Under the pieces are notes generated by a model, which searched no databases, was not told where the DNA came from, and saw only the letters and a program-made list of their open reading frames with translations. From Actinomadura violacea (GTDB taxonomy: Bacteria > Actinomycetota > Actinomycetes > Streptosporangiales > Streptosporangiaceae), in assembly GCF_017573465.1 (NCBI RefSeq), contig NZ_JAGEPF010000013.1, positions 62,001 to 126,000 of the forward strand: a stretch of DNA of 64,000 bases, read 5' to 3'. The position numbers and the translations under genes are program-made. Positions 1 to 8,009 of this stretch are shown here, piece by piece (within the stretch, counting starts at the first letter, position 1; each line of letters starts with the position of its first letter).

Positions 1-1
1 C

Positions 2-433
2 ACCCAGGAACTCGAAGTCGTGCCCGAGTTCGAGCTGTTCGACCTCGGCCAGGTGGCGTCCCTGCACCGCCTGCTGGACAAGCACGGACTCCCGTACGGC
101 GGCCACGTGCACTGCGACCTCGTCATGGGCGTCCCCGGCGGCATGCCGGGCGACGCGCGCACGCTGGTCGCGGCCGTCGAGGCGCTCCCCGAAGGGGCCA
201 CGTGGTCGGCCACCGGCATCGGACGCACGTCCCTGCCCGTCCTGTTCGCCGCGCTCTCGGCGGGCGGGCACCTGCGGGTCGGCATGGAGGACACGGTCAC
301 CTTCGCCAAGGGGCAGCCGGTGACCGCCAACGTGCAGCTCGTGGAGCGCGCCGCGTCCGCCGCCGCTCTGGCACAGCGCCCCGCGATGCCCGCCGCCGAC
401 GCCCGGGCCCTCCTCGGCGTCAAGCGCCGCTGA
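2..433 (+). CDS. BKACE family (DUF849) enzyme, C-terminal part
   Basis: The reading frame is open from the first bases of the window, so the gene begins upstream and about 143 C-terminal codons are visible. Features such as FELFDLGQ, GGHVHCDLVMGV and the GIGRTSLPVL / GGHLRVGMEDT stretch are typical of the C-terminal part of 3-keto-5-aminohexanoate cleavage enzymes. These zinc-dependent TIM-barrel enzymes condense a beta-keto acid with acetyl-CoA. The substrate cannot be told from this fragment, because the family covers many beta-keto acids. A GTG at position 20 is an internal codon, not a start. The gene ends 114 bp before an asparaginase gene, which may be independently transcribed. Confidence 0.85.
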   Translation, partial: TQELEVVPEFELFDLGQVASLHRLLDKHGLPYGGHVHCDLVMGVPGGMPGDARTLVAAVEALPEGATWSATGIGRTSLPVLFAALSAGGHLRVGMEDTVTFAKGQPVTANVQLVERAASAAALAQRPAMPAADARALLGVKRR

Positions 434-547
434 CCGGTTCGGTTATCCACAGAACACGGTTCGGGTTCACTTCGGTGCGATGGGTAACCACCATGGTGAC
501 ACGCGGGCCCGCAGCGGCCCGCGTTCACCGACGACAGGGGGGGCGCA

Positions 548-1516
548 GTGCAGATCAATCCCGTACTTGTGGAGGTCGAGCGGTCCGGGTTCGTGGAGTC
601 GCGGCACCGCGGCGCCGCGATCGGCCTCGGCGCCGACGGCGAGCCGGCGGTCCGCGCCGGCACGCCGGAGGAGCCGGTCTTCCCGCGCTCGGCCAACAAG
701 CCGCTGCAGGCCGTCGCGATGCTGCGGTCCGGCCTCGACCTCGACGGCGAGCTGCTGGCCCTCGCGGCCGGCAGCCACTCCGGCGAGGACTTCCACGTCG
801 AGGGCGTCGAGAAGATCCTCGCCGGCGCCGGCCTCGGCGCCGCCGACCTGCGCTGCCCCGTGCAGTGGCCGCTGGACCAGGAGACCCAGCAGGAGGTCGC
901 GCGGACGGGCGGCGGCCCGTCCCGGTTCCGGATGAACTGCTCCGGCAAGCACGCCGCCATGCTCGCCACCTGCGTCGCCGCGGGATGGCCCACCGAGGGC
1001 TACCTCGACCACGGCCACCCGCTGCAGCTCGCCGTACGGGCCGTCGTCGAGGAGCTCACCGGCGAAACGGTCGGCGCGGTCGGCGTCGACGGCTGCGGCG
1101 CGCCCCTGTTCGCGGTGTCGACGGCCGGCGTCGCCCGCGCGTTCCGCGCGCTCGTCGTCGCCGCCCCCGGCACCCCCGAACGCCGCGTCGCCGACGCGAT
1201 GCGCGCGCACCCGCAATGGACGTCCGGCACCCGCCGCGAGGAACGCCTGCTCATGGACGCCGTCCCCGGCCTGCTCGTGAAGTGCGGAGCCGAAGGCGTG
1301 GACGCCTTCGCCTTCACCGACGGCCGCGCCGGCGCCGTCAAGATCGACGACGGCGCCATGCGCGCCCGCACCCCGGTGACCGTCGCCCTCGTCCGCGCCC
1401 TCGGCATCGACCGCACCGGCGCCCTCGACGACCTGGCGACCGTCCCCCTCCACGGCGGCGAAGCCCAGGTGGGAGCCATCCGCCCGGCCCCCGAAGCCTT
1501 CCCGCCACCCCCCTGA
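548..1516 (+). CDS. L-asparaginase, Rhizobium AnsA/ReAV type (PF06089)
   Basis: A 322-residue protein of the asparaginase family related to the Rhizobium etli enzyme, which hydrolyses L-asparagine to aspartate and ammonia; it is unrelated to the E. coli AnsA/AnsB fold. The start is a GTG preceded by a G-run (AGGGGGGG) that can serve as a ribosome site. Visible motifs are RSANKP (47-52), with Ser48 and Lys51 matching the Ser-Lys pair of that family; SHSGE (76-80); CSGKHAAM (131-138); and DGCGAP (181-186). The two cysteines and Lys134 match the metal-site residues described for the R. etli enzyme. No signal peptide is seen, so it should be cytoplasmic. A strong hairpin terminator follows. Confidence 0.9.
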   Translation: MQINPVLVEVERSGFVESRHRGAAIGLGADGEPAVRAGTPEEPVFPRSANKPLQAVAMLRSGLDLDGELLALAAGSHSGEDFHVEGVEKILAGAGLGAADLRCPVQWPLDQETQQEVARTGGGPSRFRMNCSGKHAAMLATCVAAGWPTEGYLDHGHPLQLAVRAVVEELTGETVGAVGVDGCGAPLFAVSTAGVARAFRALVVAAPGTPERRVADAMRAHPQWTSGTRREERLLMDAVPGLLVKCGAEGVDAFAFTDGRAGAVKIDDGAMRARTPVTVALVRALGIDRTGALDDLATVPLHGGEAQVGAIRPAPEAFPPPP

Positions 1517-1538
1517 TCGCCCATCCCGGGGGTTGTGA

Positions 1539-1565
1539 AAGGCCCCGGCGGTGGGCCGGGGCCTT
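1539..1565. terminator. bidirectional hairpin between convergent genes
   Basis: Eleven-base perfect arms (AAGGCCCCGGC at 1539-1549 and its complement at 1555-1565) with a five-base loop. It lies between the asparaginase stop and the stop of the leftward membrane protein. The A/T-ended arms give a short T tract in either direction, so it can serve both genes. Confidence 0.8.
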
Positions 1566-1583
1566 GACGGGGCTGGGATTCGG

Positions 1584-2006
1584 TCAGCTGCCGTGCTTGC
1601 GGTCCTTCAGGGACTCGACCTCGTTCTTCAAGGTCTGCGCCTCCTTGATGATCTTGGCGCGTTCCTTGAGGGTCTTGTTGGCCAGGCCCCTGCCGGTGGG
1701 GACGCGGGGCTCACGGCCCGGCTGCGGGTTCTCGTACCGGAACTCCTCGTCCTGCTCGGACGTGGGCGGGTAGCTGTGCGAGAACATGCCCGGGCGGTAG
1801 TAGTACAGGCCGCCCTGCTCCATGCCGCGGTGGTTGGTCTGGTCGTTGCGGCGCTCCGGGTGGACCTTCCTGGACGACGCGGTGACCGTGACGTAGAGCC
1901 AGGCCAGCAGGCCCACTGTCGCGAGCACCGGAATGATCCATGCCCAGAAGATCGGCCCGGTGGGGTCCGCGGTGCTGGCGTGGACCATGGCGAACATCCC
2001 GTCCAC
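1584..2006 (-). CDS. small single-span membrane protein with C-terminal helix
   Basis: A 140-residue protein I cannot assign to a named family. A hydrophobic segment at about residues 18-40 (FWAWIIPVLATVGLLAWLYV) is the only membrane span. A tyrosine-rich stretch follows (GGLYYYRPGMFSHSYPP), then a charged helix at about 105-140 rich in Lys and Glu, probably a coiled coil. The last two parts should face the cytoplasm. It is separate from the MFS gene upstream (45 bp gap) and ends at the shared terminator. A second protein of similar plan but different sequence lies at 4136-4549. No function is proposed. Confidence 0.75.
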   Translation of the reverse strand: MDGMFAMVHASTADPTGPIFWAWIIPVLATVGLLAWLYVTVTASSRKVHPERRNDQTNHRGMEQGGLYYYRPGMFSHSYPPTSEQDEEFRYENPQPGREPRVPTGRGLANKTLKERAKIIKEAQTLKNEVESLKDRKHGS

Positions 2007-2050
2007 CTCCCGATGGTCGGCCGTTGCGGGGACGACTACGGGTGTGTCCG

Positions 2051-3280
2051 TTAATTCGCCGCATTAACCTCGGGCGCCGGTATTGGAGGTGGTGAGCCGA
2101 GGGTGCGGATGCGTCCGGCGGGCAGGCCGGGGACGGCGAGCGCCCCGCAGACCGCGAGGACGGCGATCATCGGGACGGTCCACCCGCCGGTGGCGTCGTG
2201 CAGGGCGCCGATGGCGAGGGGGCCGAGGGCCGCGATGATGTAGCCGACGCCCTGCGCCATGCCGGACAGCTGCGCGGCGACGCCCGCGTCGTGCGCGCGG
2301 AGCCCGATGAACGACAGCGCGGTGGCGAACCCGAGGCCCTGGCCGACACCGAGGACGACCGCCCACAGCCACACCGTGCCGATCGGCGCCCAGGCCGTCC
2401 CCGCGAACCCGATCGCGCACAGCGTGCACGTGAGGGTCACGAGGGGGCGCTGGTCGCGCATGCGGCGGGCCAGGATCGGGACGCCGAGCGAGCCGACCGC
2501 CTGGATCGCCGCGGTCAGCGCCAGGACGTAGCCGGCGGCGGTGTCGCTCATCCCGCGGTCCTGGCAGATCGTCGGCAGCCAGCCGAGCACGACGTAGGCC
2601 AGCAGCGACTGGAGGCCCATGAAGACCGTGACCTGCCAGGCCAGGCCCGTCCGCCACACCAGGCGGGCGGCGCCCGGCGGGGGAGGCGCGGACGGCGCCG
2701 AGCGCGCGGCGCGGGAGGCCCGCACCGCTTTCGGCAGCCAGATCAGGCCCGCGATCGCGGCGGGGACCGCCAGCAGCCCGAGCGGCAGCCGCCACGAGGA
2801 GCCGAAGGCGTCCTCGGCCGGCACGGCCAGCCCGGACGAGATGGACGCGCCGCCGCTGACCGCCAGCGTGTACACGGCGGTGACGGTGGTGATCGAGGCC
2901 GGGTGGTCGCGCTTGATGATCGCGGGCATCGCGATGTTGCCGATGCTGATCGCGATGCCGGCGACCAGCGACCCGGCGAACAGCGGGAAGGGGGCGTCCA
3001 GCAGCCGGAGCAGGAGCCCGGTGATCAGCAGGGCCATCGCGGCGACCAGCAGCGTCTCGCTGCGCGGCGGCCGCCGCAGGAAGGGGGCGACCAGGCCGTA
3101 GGAGCCGAAGAACGCCAGCGGCAGCGTGGTGAGCGCGCCCGCGGCCGTCCCGGACAGGTGGAAGGCGTCCTGGATCTCGGTCAGCACCGGACCGACCGCG
3201 GAGATCGCCGGCCGCAGGTTGACCGCGACCAGGACGATCAGCAGCACCGATCCGATCAGCCCGGTCCGCCGCGCCGTCAC
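2051..3280 (-). CDS. MFS transporter, CynX/NimT-like
   Basis: A 409-residue polytopic membrane protein with about 12 hydrophobic segments. The N-terminus (VLLIVLVAVNLRPAISAVGP) is characteristic of the CynX/NimT (YeaN) subfamily of major facilitator transporters, whose characterised members handle cyanate or export 2-nitroimidazole. A central Ala/Pro-rich cytoplasmic loop near residue 195 separates the two six-helix halves. The start codon overlaps the stop of the GntR regulator upstream by four bases, so the two are translationally coupled. Regulator-plus-pump organisation suggests control by the small ligand of the FadR-type protein. The substrate is unknown. Confidence 0.88.
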   Translation of the reverse strand: MTARRTGLIGSVLLIVLVAVNLRPAISAVGPVLTEIQDAFHLSGTAAGALTTLPLAFFGSYGLVAPFLRRPPRSETLLVAAMALLITGLLLRLLDAPFPLFAGSLVAGIAISIGNIAMPAIIKRDHPASITTVTAVYTLAVSGGASISSGLAVPAEDAFGSSWRLPLGLLAVPAAIAGLIWLPKAVRASRAARSAPSAPPPPGAARLVWRTGLAWQVTVFMGLQSLLAYVVLGWLPTICQDRGMSDTAAGYVLALTAAIQAVGSLGVPILARRMRDQRPLVTLTCTLCAIGFAGTAWAPIGTVWLWAVVLGVGQGLGFATALSFIGLRAHDAGVAAQLSGMAQGVGYIIAALGPLAIGALHDATGGWTVPMIAVLAVCGALAVPGLPAGRIRTLGSPPPIPAPEVNAAN

Positions 3281-3987
3281 CGCTCCTCCCCGTGGCCGAG
3301 CAGGGCGTCCAGGACGGCGAGGGTCGGTTCGACGACCGCGGCGGCGGCCCGCGCTGCGGCGTCCGCGTCGGAGGCGATGATGGCGTCCAGGACGGCGCGG
3401 TGCGCGGCCGGGCCGGCCTCCGGCACCTCGTGGTCGAGGCGGACGGCGCGCATCGTCTCGCCCAGGCGGACGATGAAGAACCGCATCGCCTCGATGAGCA
3501 CCGGGTTGGCGCTCGCCTCGGCGACGCCGAGGTGGAAGCGGGCGTCCGCGGCGCCGAACTCGGCGGCGCCGTGCTCGTCCGCGCCGGTCGCCTCGTCGCG
3601 AGCCCGCAGCAGTTCCTCGAGCCGTTCCAGGTCGGCGGGGGTGCGGCGGCGTGCCGCCAGCCGCGCCGCCTGCACGTCGTAGGCGAGCTGCACCTCGAAG
3701 ACGTCCCGCACCGTCGCGTGCGCGACGCCACCGAGGAGCGGGCGCGGGTCCGCGCTGCTGCGCACGTAGGTGCCGTCACCGCGGCGCACCTCCAGCACGC
3801 CGCAGTGCGACAGCGCCCGGATCGCCTCGCGGACGGCGGGCCGGCTCACGCCGAGCTGCGCGGCGAGGTCCAGCTCGCCGGGGATGCGCTCGCCGACCGC
3901 CCAGGAACCGCCGCTGACCTGCTGCTGGAGCTGGTCGAGCACGGCGTCGACGGTCGAGCCGCTCGGGACGGGACTCAACGCCACCAT
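3277..3987 (-). CDS. FadR-subfamily GntR transcriptional regulator
   Basis: A 236-residue regulator. The N-terminal winged helix contains the GntR signature (GERIPGELDLAAQLGVSRPAVREAIRAL) and the C-terminal all-helical FCD effector domain contains the EVQLAYDVQAARLAA and DARFHLGVAEAS helices. The frame stays open to 4137, but I chose the ATG at 3987: a GAGGGAGG ribosome site sits just upstream, and the protein then begins right before the DNA-binding domain. A nearly adjoining perfect inverted repeat at 3999-4019 lies 12 bp upstream of this start and would overlap any longer version, which fits autorepression. It is co-transcribed with the MFS gene (4-bp overlap). Confidence 0.88.
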   Translation of the reverse strand: MVALSPVPSGSTVDAVLDQLQQQVSGGSWAVGERIPGELDLAAQLGVSRPAVREAIRALSHCGVLEVRRGDGTYVRSSADPRPLLGGVAHATVRDVFEVQLAYDVQAARLAARRRTPADLERLEELLRARDEATGADEHGAAEFGAADARFHLGVAEASANPVLIEAMRFFIVRLGETMRAVRLDHEVPEAGPAAHRAVLDAIIASDADAAARAAAAVVEPTLAVLDALLGHGEER

Positions 3988-3998
3988 GACCTCCCTCT

Positions 3999-4019
3999 GT
4001 AAGATGTCAGACATCTTAC
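3999..4019. promoter_or_regulatory. FadR-type operator, perfect inverted repeat
   Basis: Two perfect 10-base arms (GTAAGATGTC at 3999-4008, complement at 4010-4019) around a single central A. The core GT-N3-AC matches the centre of FadR-subfamily operators. It lies directly upstream of the GntR gene and can also affect the divergent gene at 4136. Confidence 0.85.
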
Positions 4020-4135
4020 GAAACGCTCCCGCGGGCGGGAGGCTCGGGGGGCCGTGCGGGGGCGCGGGTCCCGGGCGTCCGGACGGTTGAAACCCGGACA
4101 GCGGGTACCGACCTGGGGCGAGGAGGTGTCGCCAC

Positions 4136-4549
4136 ATGCTCGGCAGTTCCGTTCACATCGGGGACATCTACCTGTACACGATCGGCCCGGTCGTGATCTT
4201 CCTGGCGATCGCCGGCTGGCTCTTCCTCACGATCTTCGCCTCGAAGGAGCGCCACCGGTCGGCGGGCCGGGACCCGCAGATGCCGAAGCGCGGCGACGTG
4301 ACCGGCGGCATCCTGCGCGGCAGCCCGTCGCAGCGCAACCGGCGCGACCCGGCGCTCACCCCGGCGGAGCGGGAGCTGGCGCACCTGGAGGCCGAGCGGG
4401 AGGAGGCGGCGCGCCGGGAGGCCGCCGCACGCGACGCCGCCGAGCGGGAACGCGCCGCGAACGCGCGCGCCGCCGCCACGTGGCGCAAGATCGGCCCGCT
4501 CCGCTGGATCCACAAGCGGCACGCCGGGAACATCCGCCAGGCCAGGTGA
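4136..4549 (+). CDS. small single-span membrane protein with Ala/Glu/Arg coiled coil
   Basis: A 137-residue protein with one membrane span near the N-terminus (about residues 15-36, IGPVVIFLAIAGWLFLTIFA). A basic linker follows, then a long helical stretch (about 80-120) of alternating Ala, Glu and Arg (AEREEAARREAAARDAAERE), most likely a cytoplasmic coiled coil. A GAGGAGG ribosome site precedes the ATG. It is transcribed divergently from the FadR-type regulator, and the operator at 3999-4019 lies about 120 bp upstream of it. I do not recognise the family and propose no function. Confidence 0.78.
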   Translation: MLGSSVHIGDIYLYTIGPVVIFLAIAGWLFLTIFASKERHRSAGRDPQMPKRGDVTGGILRGSPSQRNRRDPALTPAERELAHLEAEREEAARREAAARDAAERERAANARAAATWRKIGPLRWIHKRHAGNIRQAR

Positions 4550-4694
4550 AGGACGGATCCCCCCGAACGCGGCGCCCGCCGGAACGGACCACACCCACCC
4601 CACGGCCGGCGGGCGCCGTTCGAGCCCGCGGCGGGCGCCGAGACCCCTCCCGGCACCCGCCGCGGGTCCGCCCACGCCCGCCGCGGGGTCGTGG

Positions 4695-6455
4695 TCAGAG
4701 GCCTCGGGACTGGGAGATGGAGCCGGACGTGGCGAGGGTGAAGGTGCGCATCGACTCGGCGAAGTTGGACAGGTCCCACTCGGCGGGGCCCTCGTACCAG
4801 TAGAGGTTGTCGGCGCCCTCCGCGCGCTCGCCGGCGTCCTTGACCGTCTCGGCCCACTTGCCGACGACGTCGAACACGACCGCGTACGGCAGGAAGCGGG
4901 AGAACAGCGCGATGCGCTGGCGGGACGCGACGTCGTCGCCGTCCGGGATCGCGCCGCGCTCCAGGAACGCGCGGAACCCGATCGTGTGCGCGAGGACGGT
5001 GGAGCCGCGCGCGGTCTTGGCGGGCATGTACTGGCCGCCGTAGGCGAGCGCGGCGCCCGCGATGATCAGCGCGAGGCCGGCCAGCGCCCATTCGGTCGTG
5101 ACGGCGAGCGCGACGGTCGCGGCGATGCCGAGGACGGTCAGCGCGATGCCGAACACGGTCCAGCGGGACCGGACGGTGTCGGGCCGCCGCGCGAACCAGC
5201 CCTGCTTCACCACGTCGTCGTACATGGCGGCGCGCACCTGCGCGAGCTTCGTGGCGAACGTGCCGCCGAGCTCGGACAGCTTCACCGCGTCGCGGGGCGC
5301 GCCGTCGCGGCCGGTCATCAGGGCGTCCAGCAGGATCCGCTCGTAGGGGAGCAGGTCGACGACGGGACGGTCGAGGCGGCGCAGCGTCCAGTCGAGGCGG
5401 CCGGTGCGGGCCCGGTCCTCCTCCTCGATCAGCAGGTAGCCGCGGACGGCGAGGTCGACGATCGTGGCGGTGACGTCGATGACGTCGGCCTGCTCGTCGA
5501 TCAGCGTGCCGATCTGTCCGGGCCGGACCCCGTTCGGCGGCTCGAACTCGGTGCCGACGACCGGCGCCTGGTCGCCCGCGGAGGCGTGCTTGCCGACGAC
5601 GCGGGCGTCGCGTCCGCGCAGCAGGTAGAGGGCGAGGACGCCGCCGCCGAGCAGCACCAGCAGGCCGAGCAGGACGCCGCCGGTGACCGCGTTGACGGAG
5701 AACGCGGTGGCGACCGTGTGCCGCCGCTCGTAGATCGCGTGGCCGCCGGTGGTGCCGGGCGGCAGCCCGGCGACGACGGTGAGGTACTCGCCGGGCAGCA
5801 TCTCGCGCTGGGTGTAGATGCCCTGCGTGTGGGCGTGGTTGGTGTAGTACTGCGTGCAGCCGATGGTGCTCTCGAGCGGCCCGGCGAAGCAGTTGACGCT
5901 GCGGATCATCGCGGTGGCGTCGACGGTGGCGGTGGCCTCGTCGACGGGGACCCGCCAGCCGCCGGCGGCGGGCCAGCGCAGCTCCTCGGCGGAGCCGAGC
6001 TGGTCGATGGCGCCGCGCAGGTCGTATTCGAGGACGACGGTGTGCGCGCCGGTCAGCTTGCCGCCGGACACCTTGACCTTGGTGTCGGTGTCCCCGGACG
6101 AGGTGGAGACGCGGGTCGGGCCGCCGTCGGGGCTGGTCGCGCGGAGTGCGGCGAGCTGGTAGACGCGGTCCTGGGAGACGCTCTCGTGGGTGCGCGTCGG
6201 GAACGTCCGCTGGAATCCGGAGCCCCCGGCGAACTGGTAGACGATCGTCTCCTTGACGCGGACCACGCCGCCCTTGCCGGGGGTGAGGGCCACGTCGTCC
6301 TTCAGCACCCGCTCGGCCGCGGCGGCCTGCCGCGCCGGGGCCGCGGGGCGCGCGTCCGCCGATGCGGATGCGCAGGTCGCGACGGGGATGAGGGAACCGG
6401 CCGCCAGCGCGAGCACCACCGGTCGCAAACGACACAACGCCGCAAGAGCAGACAT
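4695..6455 (-). CDS. DUF2207 membrane protein with signal peptide
   Basis: A 586-residue protein. The start at 6455 gives an N-terminal signal sequence (LRPVVLALAAGSLIPVATCASASA). The extracytoplasmic DUF2207 domain follows, with the usual beginning (VLKDDVALTPGKGGVVRVKETIVYQF) and FQRTFPTRTHESV. One membrane span lies near residue 245 (GGVLLGLLVLLGGGVLALYLL), then a cytoplasmic region, a pair of spans near residue 425, and a cytoplasmic C-terminus (FSRFLPYAVVFDVVGKWAETV) typical of the family. The function of the family is unknown. The frame stays open far upstream to 7976, but that extension overlaps the metallopeptidase gene on the other strand, so the signal-peptide start is preferred. 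Confidence 0.85.
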   Translation of the reverse strand: MSALAALCRLRPVVLALAAGSLIPVATCASASADARPAAPARQAAAAERVLKDDVALTPGKGGVVRVKETIVYQFAGGSGFQRTFPTRTHESVSQDRVYQLAALRATSPDGGPTRVSTSSGDTDTKVKVSGGKLTGAHTVVLEYDLRGAIDQLGSAEELRWPAAGGWRVPVDEATATVDATAMIRSVNCFAGPLESTIGCTQYYTNHAHTQGIYTQREMLPGEYLTVVAGLPPGTTGGHAIYERRHTVATAFSVNAVTGGVLLGLLVLLGGGVLALYLLRGRDARVVGKHASAGDQAPVVGTEFEPPNGVRPGQIGTLIDEQADVIDVTATIVDLAVRGYLLIEEEDRARTGRLDWTLRRLDRPVVDLLPYERILLDALMTGRDGAPRDAVKLSELGGTFATKLAQVRAAMYDDVVKQGWFARRPDTVRSRWTVFGIALTVLGIAATVALAVTTEWALAGLALIIAGAALAYGGQYMPAKTARGSTVLAHTIGFRAFLERGAIPDGDDVASRQRIALFSRFLPYAVVFDVVGKWAETVKDAGERAEGADNLYWYEGPAEWDLSNFAESMRTFTLATSGSISQSRGL

Positions 6456-6497
6456 GGCCGCAAATGGTATCGGCAATGCGTGCGATGATTCTGCGCT
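6456..6497. promoter_or_regulatory. compact divergent promoter region, possibly leaderless on both sides
   Basis: Only 42 bases separate the start codons of the DUF2207 gene and the metallopeptidase gene. On the minus strand TACCAT ends 8 bases before the ATG. On the plus strand GATGAT (6484-6489) ends 8 bases before the ATG. No Shine-Dalgarno-like sequence is seen for either gene, so both mRNAs may begin at or next to the start codon. Confidence 0.45.
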
Positions 6498-7454
6498 ATG
6501 GCAGGTCAATACCCCCCGCCGCCGGCGCCTCCGTACGGTCCGCCTGCCTACGGTCCGCCGCCGCAGTACCGGTACGTCCCGGCGCGCAGGCCGCCGCGCC
6601 GCAGCGCGGGCGGGACGATCACGGGGATCTTCGGCGGGCTGACGGCGGTCGTCGTCCTGGGCATCCTCGGGTTCTCGCTGTTCGGCGGCGAGGGCGGCAT
6701 CGGCACGCACGTCCGTTCGGCCGCGCCGCGGACGGCGTCGCGCAGCACGGCGACCGACAACAAGCTGTACGCGACGGGCGCGCTGACGCCGGTGCACTGC
6801 GTCCTGCCCGGTCTGGTGCCGGGCTCGGCGTCGATGCGCCGGTTCATGAACGTGTTGAGCGACTGCCTGGACGCGTCGTGGAGCAAGCAGTTCAAGAAGG
6901 CCGGGATGCGGTTCGACACCCCGAACCGGGTGTTCTGGCAGACGCCGGGGTCGAGCCCGTGCGGGAGCTATCCGGCGCCCGGCGCGTCGGCGTTCTACTG
7001 CCCGGCGAACAACACGATGTACGTGGGCCTGACGAACGTGGTGGAGACGTCCGGCGGTGAGCCGCTGTCGCACTACGCGGTGTTCGCGCGGGTCATCGCG
7101 CACGAGTACGGGCACCACGTCCAGGACCGCGCGGGCATCCTGCTGTACGGCGACTCCGAGATGGAGAAGGGCGACACCGCGACCCGGACGGAGGCGAGCC
7201 GCCGCATCGAGCTGCAGGCGCAGTGCCTCGCGGGGTCGTTCCTCAGCTCGGAGCGGGCGACGCTGCCGATGACGCAGGCGCAGTACACCGCGATGATCAT
7301 CGATGTGCGGGGGCGCGGCGACGAGCGGCTGCCGCCCGACCAGCGCGACCACGGGTCCGGGCGGCACTACGCGGGCTGGGTGATCGCCGGGTTCAAGGGC
7401 CGGGACCTGTCGGTCTGCAACACCTGGACGGTCCCGCCCTCCGACGTGAGCTGA
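6498..7454 (+). CDS. membrane-anchored neutral zinc metallopeptidase (YpfJ-like, PF04228)
   Basis: A 318-residue protein. Residues 1-36 are Pro/Tyr-rich and cytoplasmic, one membrane span lies at about 41-62, and the rest is extracytoplasmic. The catalytic HEYGH motif is at 202-206, followed by a glutamate in RIELQAQCLAG (about 232-242) that fits the third zinc ligand of the putative neutral zinc metallopeptidase family. Several cysteines in the external part (CVLP, DCLD, PCGS, YCPA) could form disulfides. The substrate is not known for this family. It is divergent from the DUF2207 gene with a 42-bp shared promoter region, which suggests joint regulation. Confidence 0.85.
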   Translation: MAGQYPPPPAPPYGPPAYGPPPQYRYVPARRPPRRSAGGTITGIFGGLTAVVVLGILGFSLFGGEGGIGTHVRSAAPRTASRSTATDNKLYATGALTPVHCVLPGLVPGSASMRRFMNVLSDCLDASWSKQFKKAGMRFDTPNRVFWQTPGSSPCGSYPAPGASAFYCPANNTMYVGLTNVVETSGGEPLSHYAVFARVIAHEYGHHVQDRAGILLYGDSEMEKGDTATRTEASRRIELQAQCLAGSFLSSERATLPMTQAQYTAMIIDVRGRGDERLPPDQRDHGSGRHYAGWVIAGFKGRDLSVCNTWTVPPSDVS

Positions 7455-7510
7455 GCCCCGCCGCGCCGGCCGCCGCCCCGCGCGGGCGCGCACCCCGCGC
7501 GGGCGCGCAC

Positions 7511-7540
7511 TACTCACCGGTAGTTGAGCACCGGTACTCA
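7511..7540. promoter_or_regulatory. tandem CACCGGTA repeat upstream of YiaAB-like gene
   Basis: Two copies of CACCGGTA (7515-7522 and 7529-7536), each centred on the palindrome ACCGGT and 14 bp apart, flanked by TACTC/GAG bases. They lie 35 bp upstream of the small membrane protein gene. The spacing suits a dimeric response regulator or similar DNA-binding protein. No regulator gene is adjacent. Confidence 0.4.
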
Positions 7541-7574
7541 TGCCCGGCGCGCGCCGCCGCCGCAGACTCGTGGC

Positions 7575-7871
7575 ATGACGAACTCCACTCCGCCCGCGCA
7601 GGCGGGCAGCGCCGCGTTCTTCGTCCAGGCCGCCATCTCGTTCGCGGTCTCCAGCATCGCCGTCGCCGCCGGCGTGATCTACCTGCCGGTGAGCGCGTGG
7701 GTCCGGGCGTTCCTGGCGCTCGGCCTGCTGTACGTGATCACCTCGACGTTCACGCTGGCCAAGTGCGTCCGGGACCGCCAGGAGAGCCACGCGGTCACCA
7801 GCCGCGTCGACCAGGCCCGGCTCGACAAGCTGCTCGCCGAGCACGACCCCTACGCCACCCCGTCCCTGTGA
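7575..7871 (+). CDS. YiaA/YiaB-like two-helix membrane protein
   Basis: A 98-residue protein with two hydrophobic segments (about 17-37 and 43-62). Its pattern (AFFVQAAISFAVSSIAVAAGVIYLPVSAWVRAFLALG) resembles the YiaA/YiaB inner-membrane family (PF05360). The C-terminal 35 residues are hydrophilic and likely cytoplasmic. An in-frame ATG at 7524 exists upstream, but it lies across the repeat element at 7511-7540, so the ATG at 7575 is preferred. Function is unknown in the family. Confidence 0.75.
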   Translation: MTNSTPPAQAGSAAFFVQAAISFAVSSIAVAAGVIYLPVSAWVRAFLALGLLYVITSTFTLAKCVRDRQESHAVTSRVDQARLDKLLAEHDPYATPSL

Positions 7872-7900
7872 CCCGAGGCCCGTCCGTCCGCCCGTCCGAG

Positions 7901-7943
7901 CGCGCAGAGCACCCGGCCTCCCGCCTGCCGGGTGCTCTGCGCG
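7901..7943. terminator. strong bidirectional hairpin terminator
   Basis: Perfect 17-base arms (starting CGCGCAGAGCACCCGGC at 7901-7917, complement at 7927-7943) with a nine-base loop, followed by TTT. It separates the convergent YiaAB-like and carboxylesterase genes. Confidence 0.9.
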
Positions 7944-8009
7944 TTTCGGGACCGGAATGACAGCGGCCACCATCACCCTCTGGTCAATCGACGCCAGGGG
8001 CTCGCCGGG

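Noticed and set aside
4695..7976. A single 1093-residue protein reading through the DUF2207 gene
   Set aside because: The upstream half is antisense to the metallopeptidase gene and lacks recognisable features, while the signal peptide at 6455 marks the true start.
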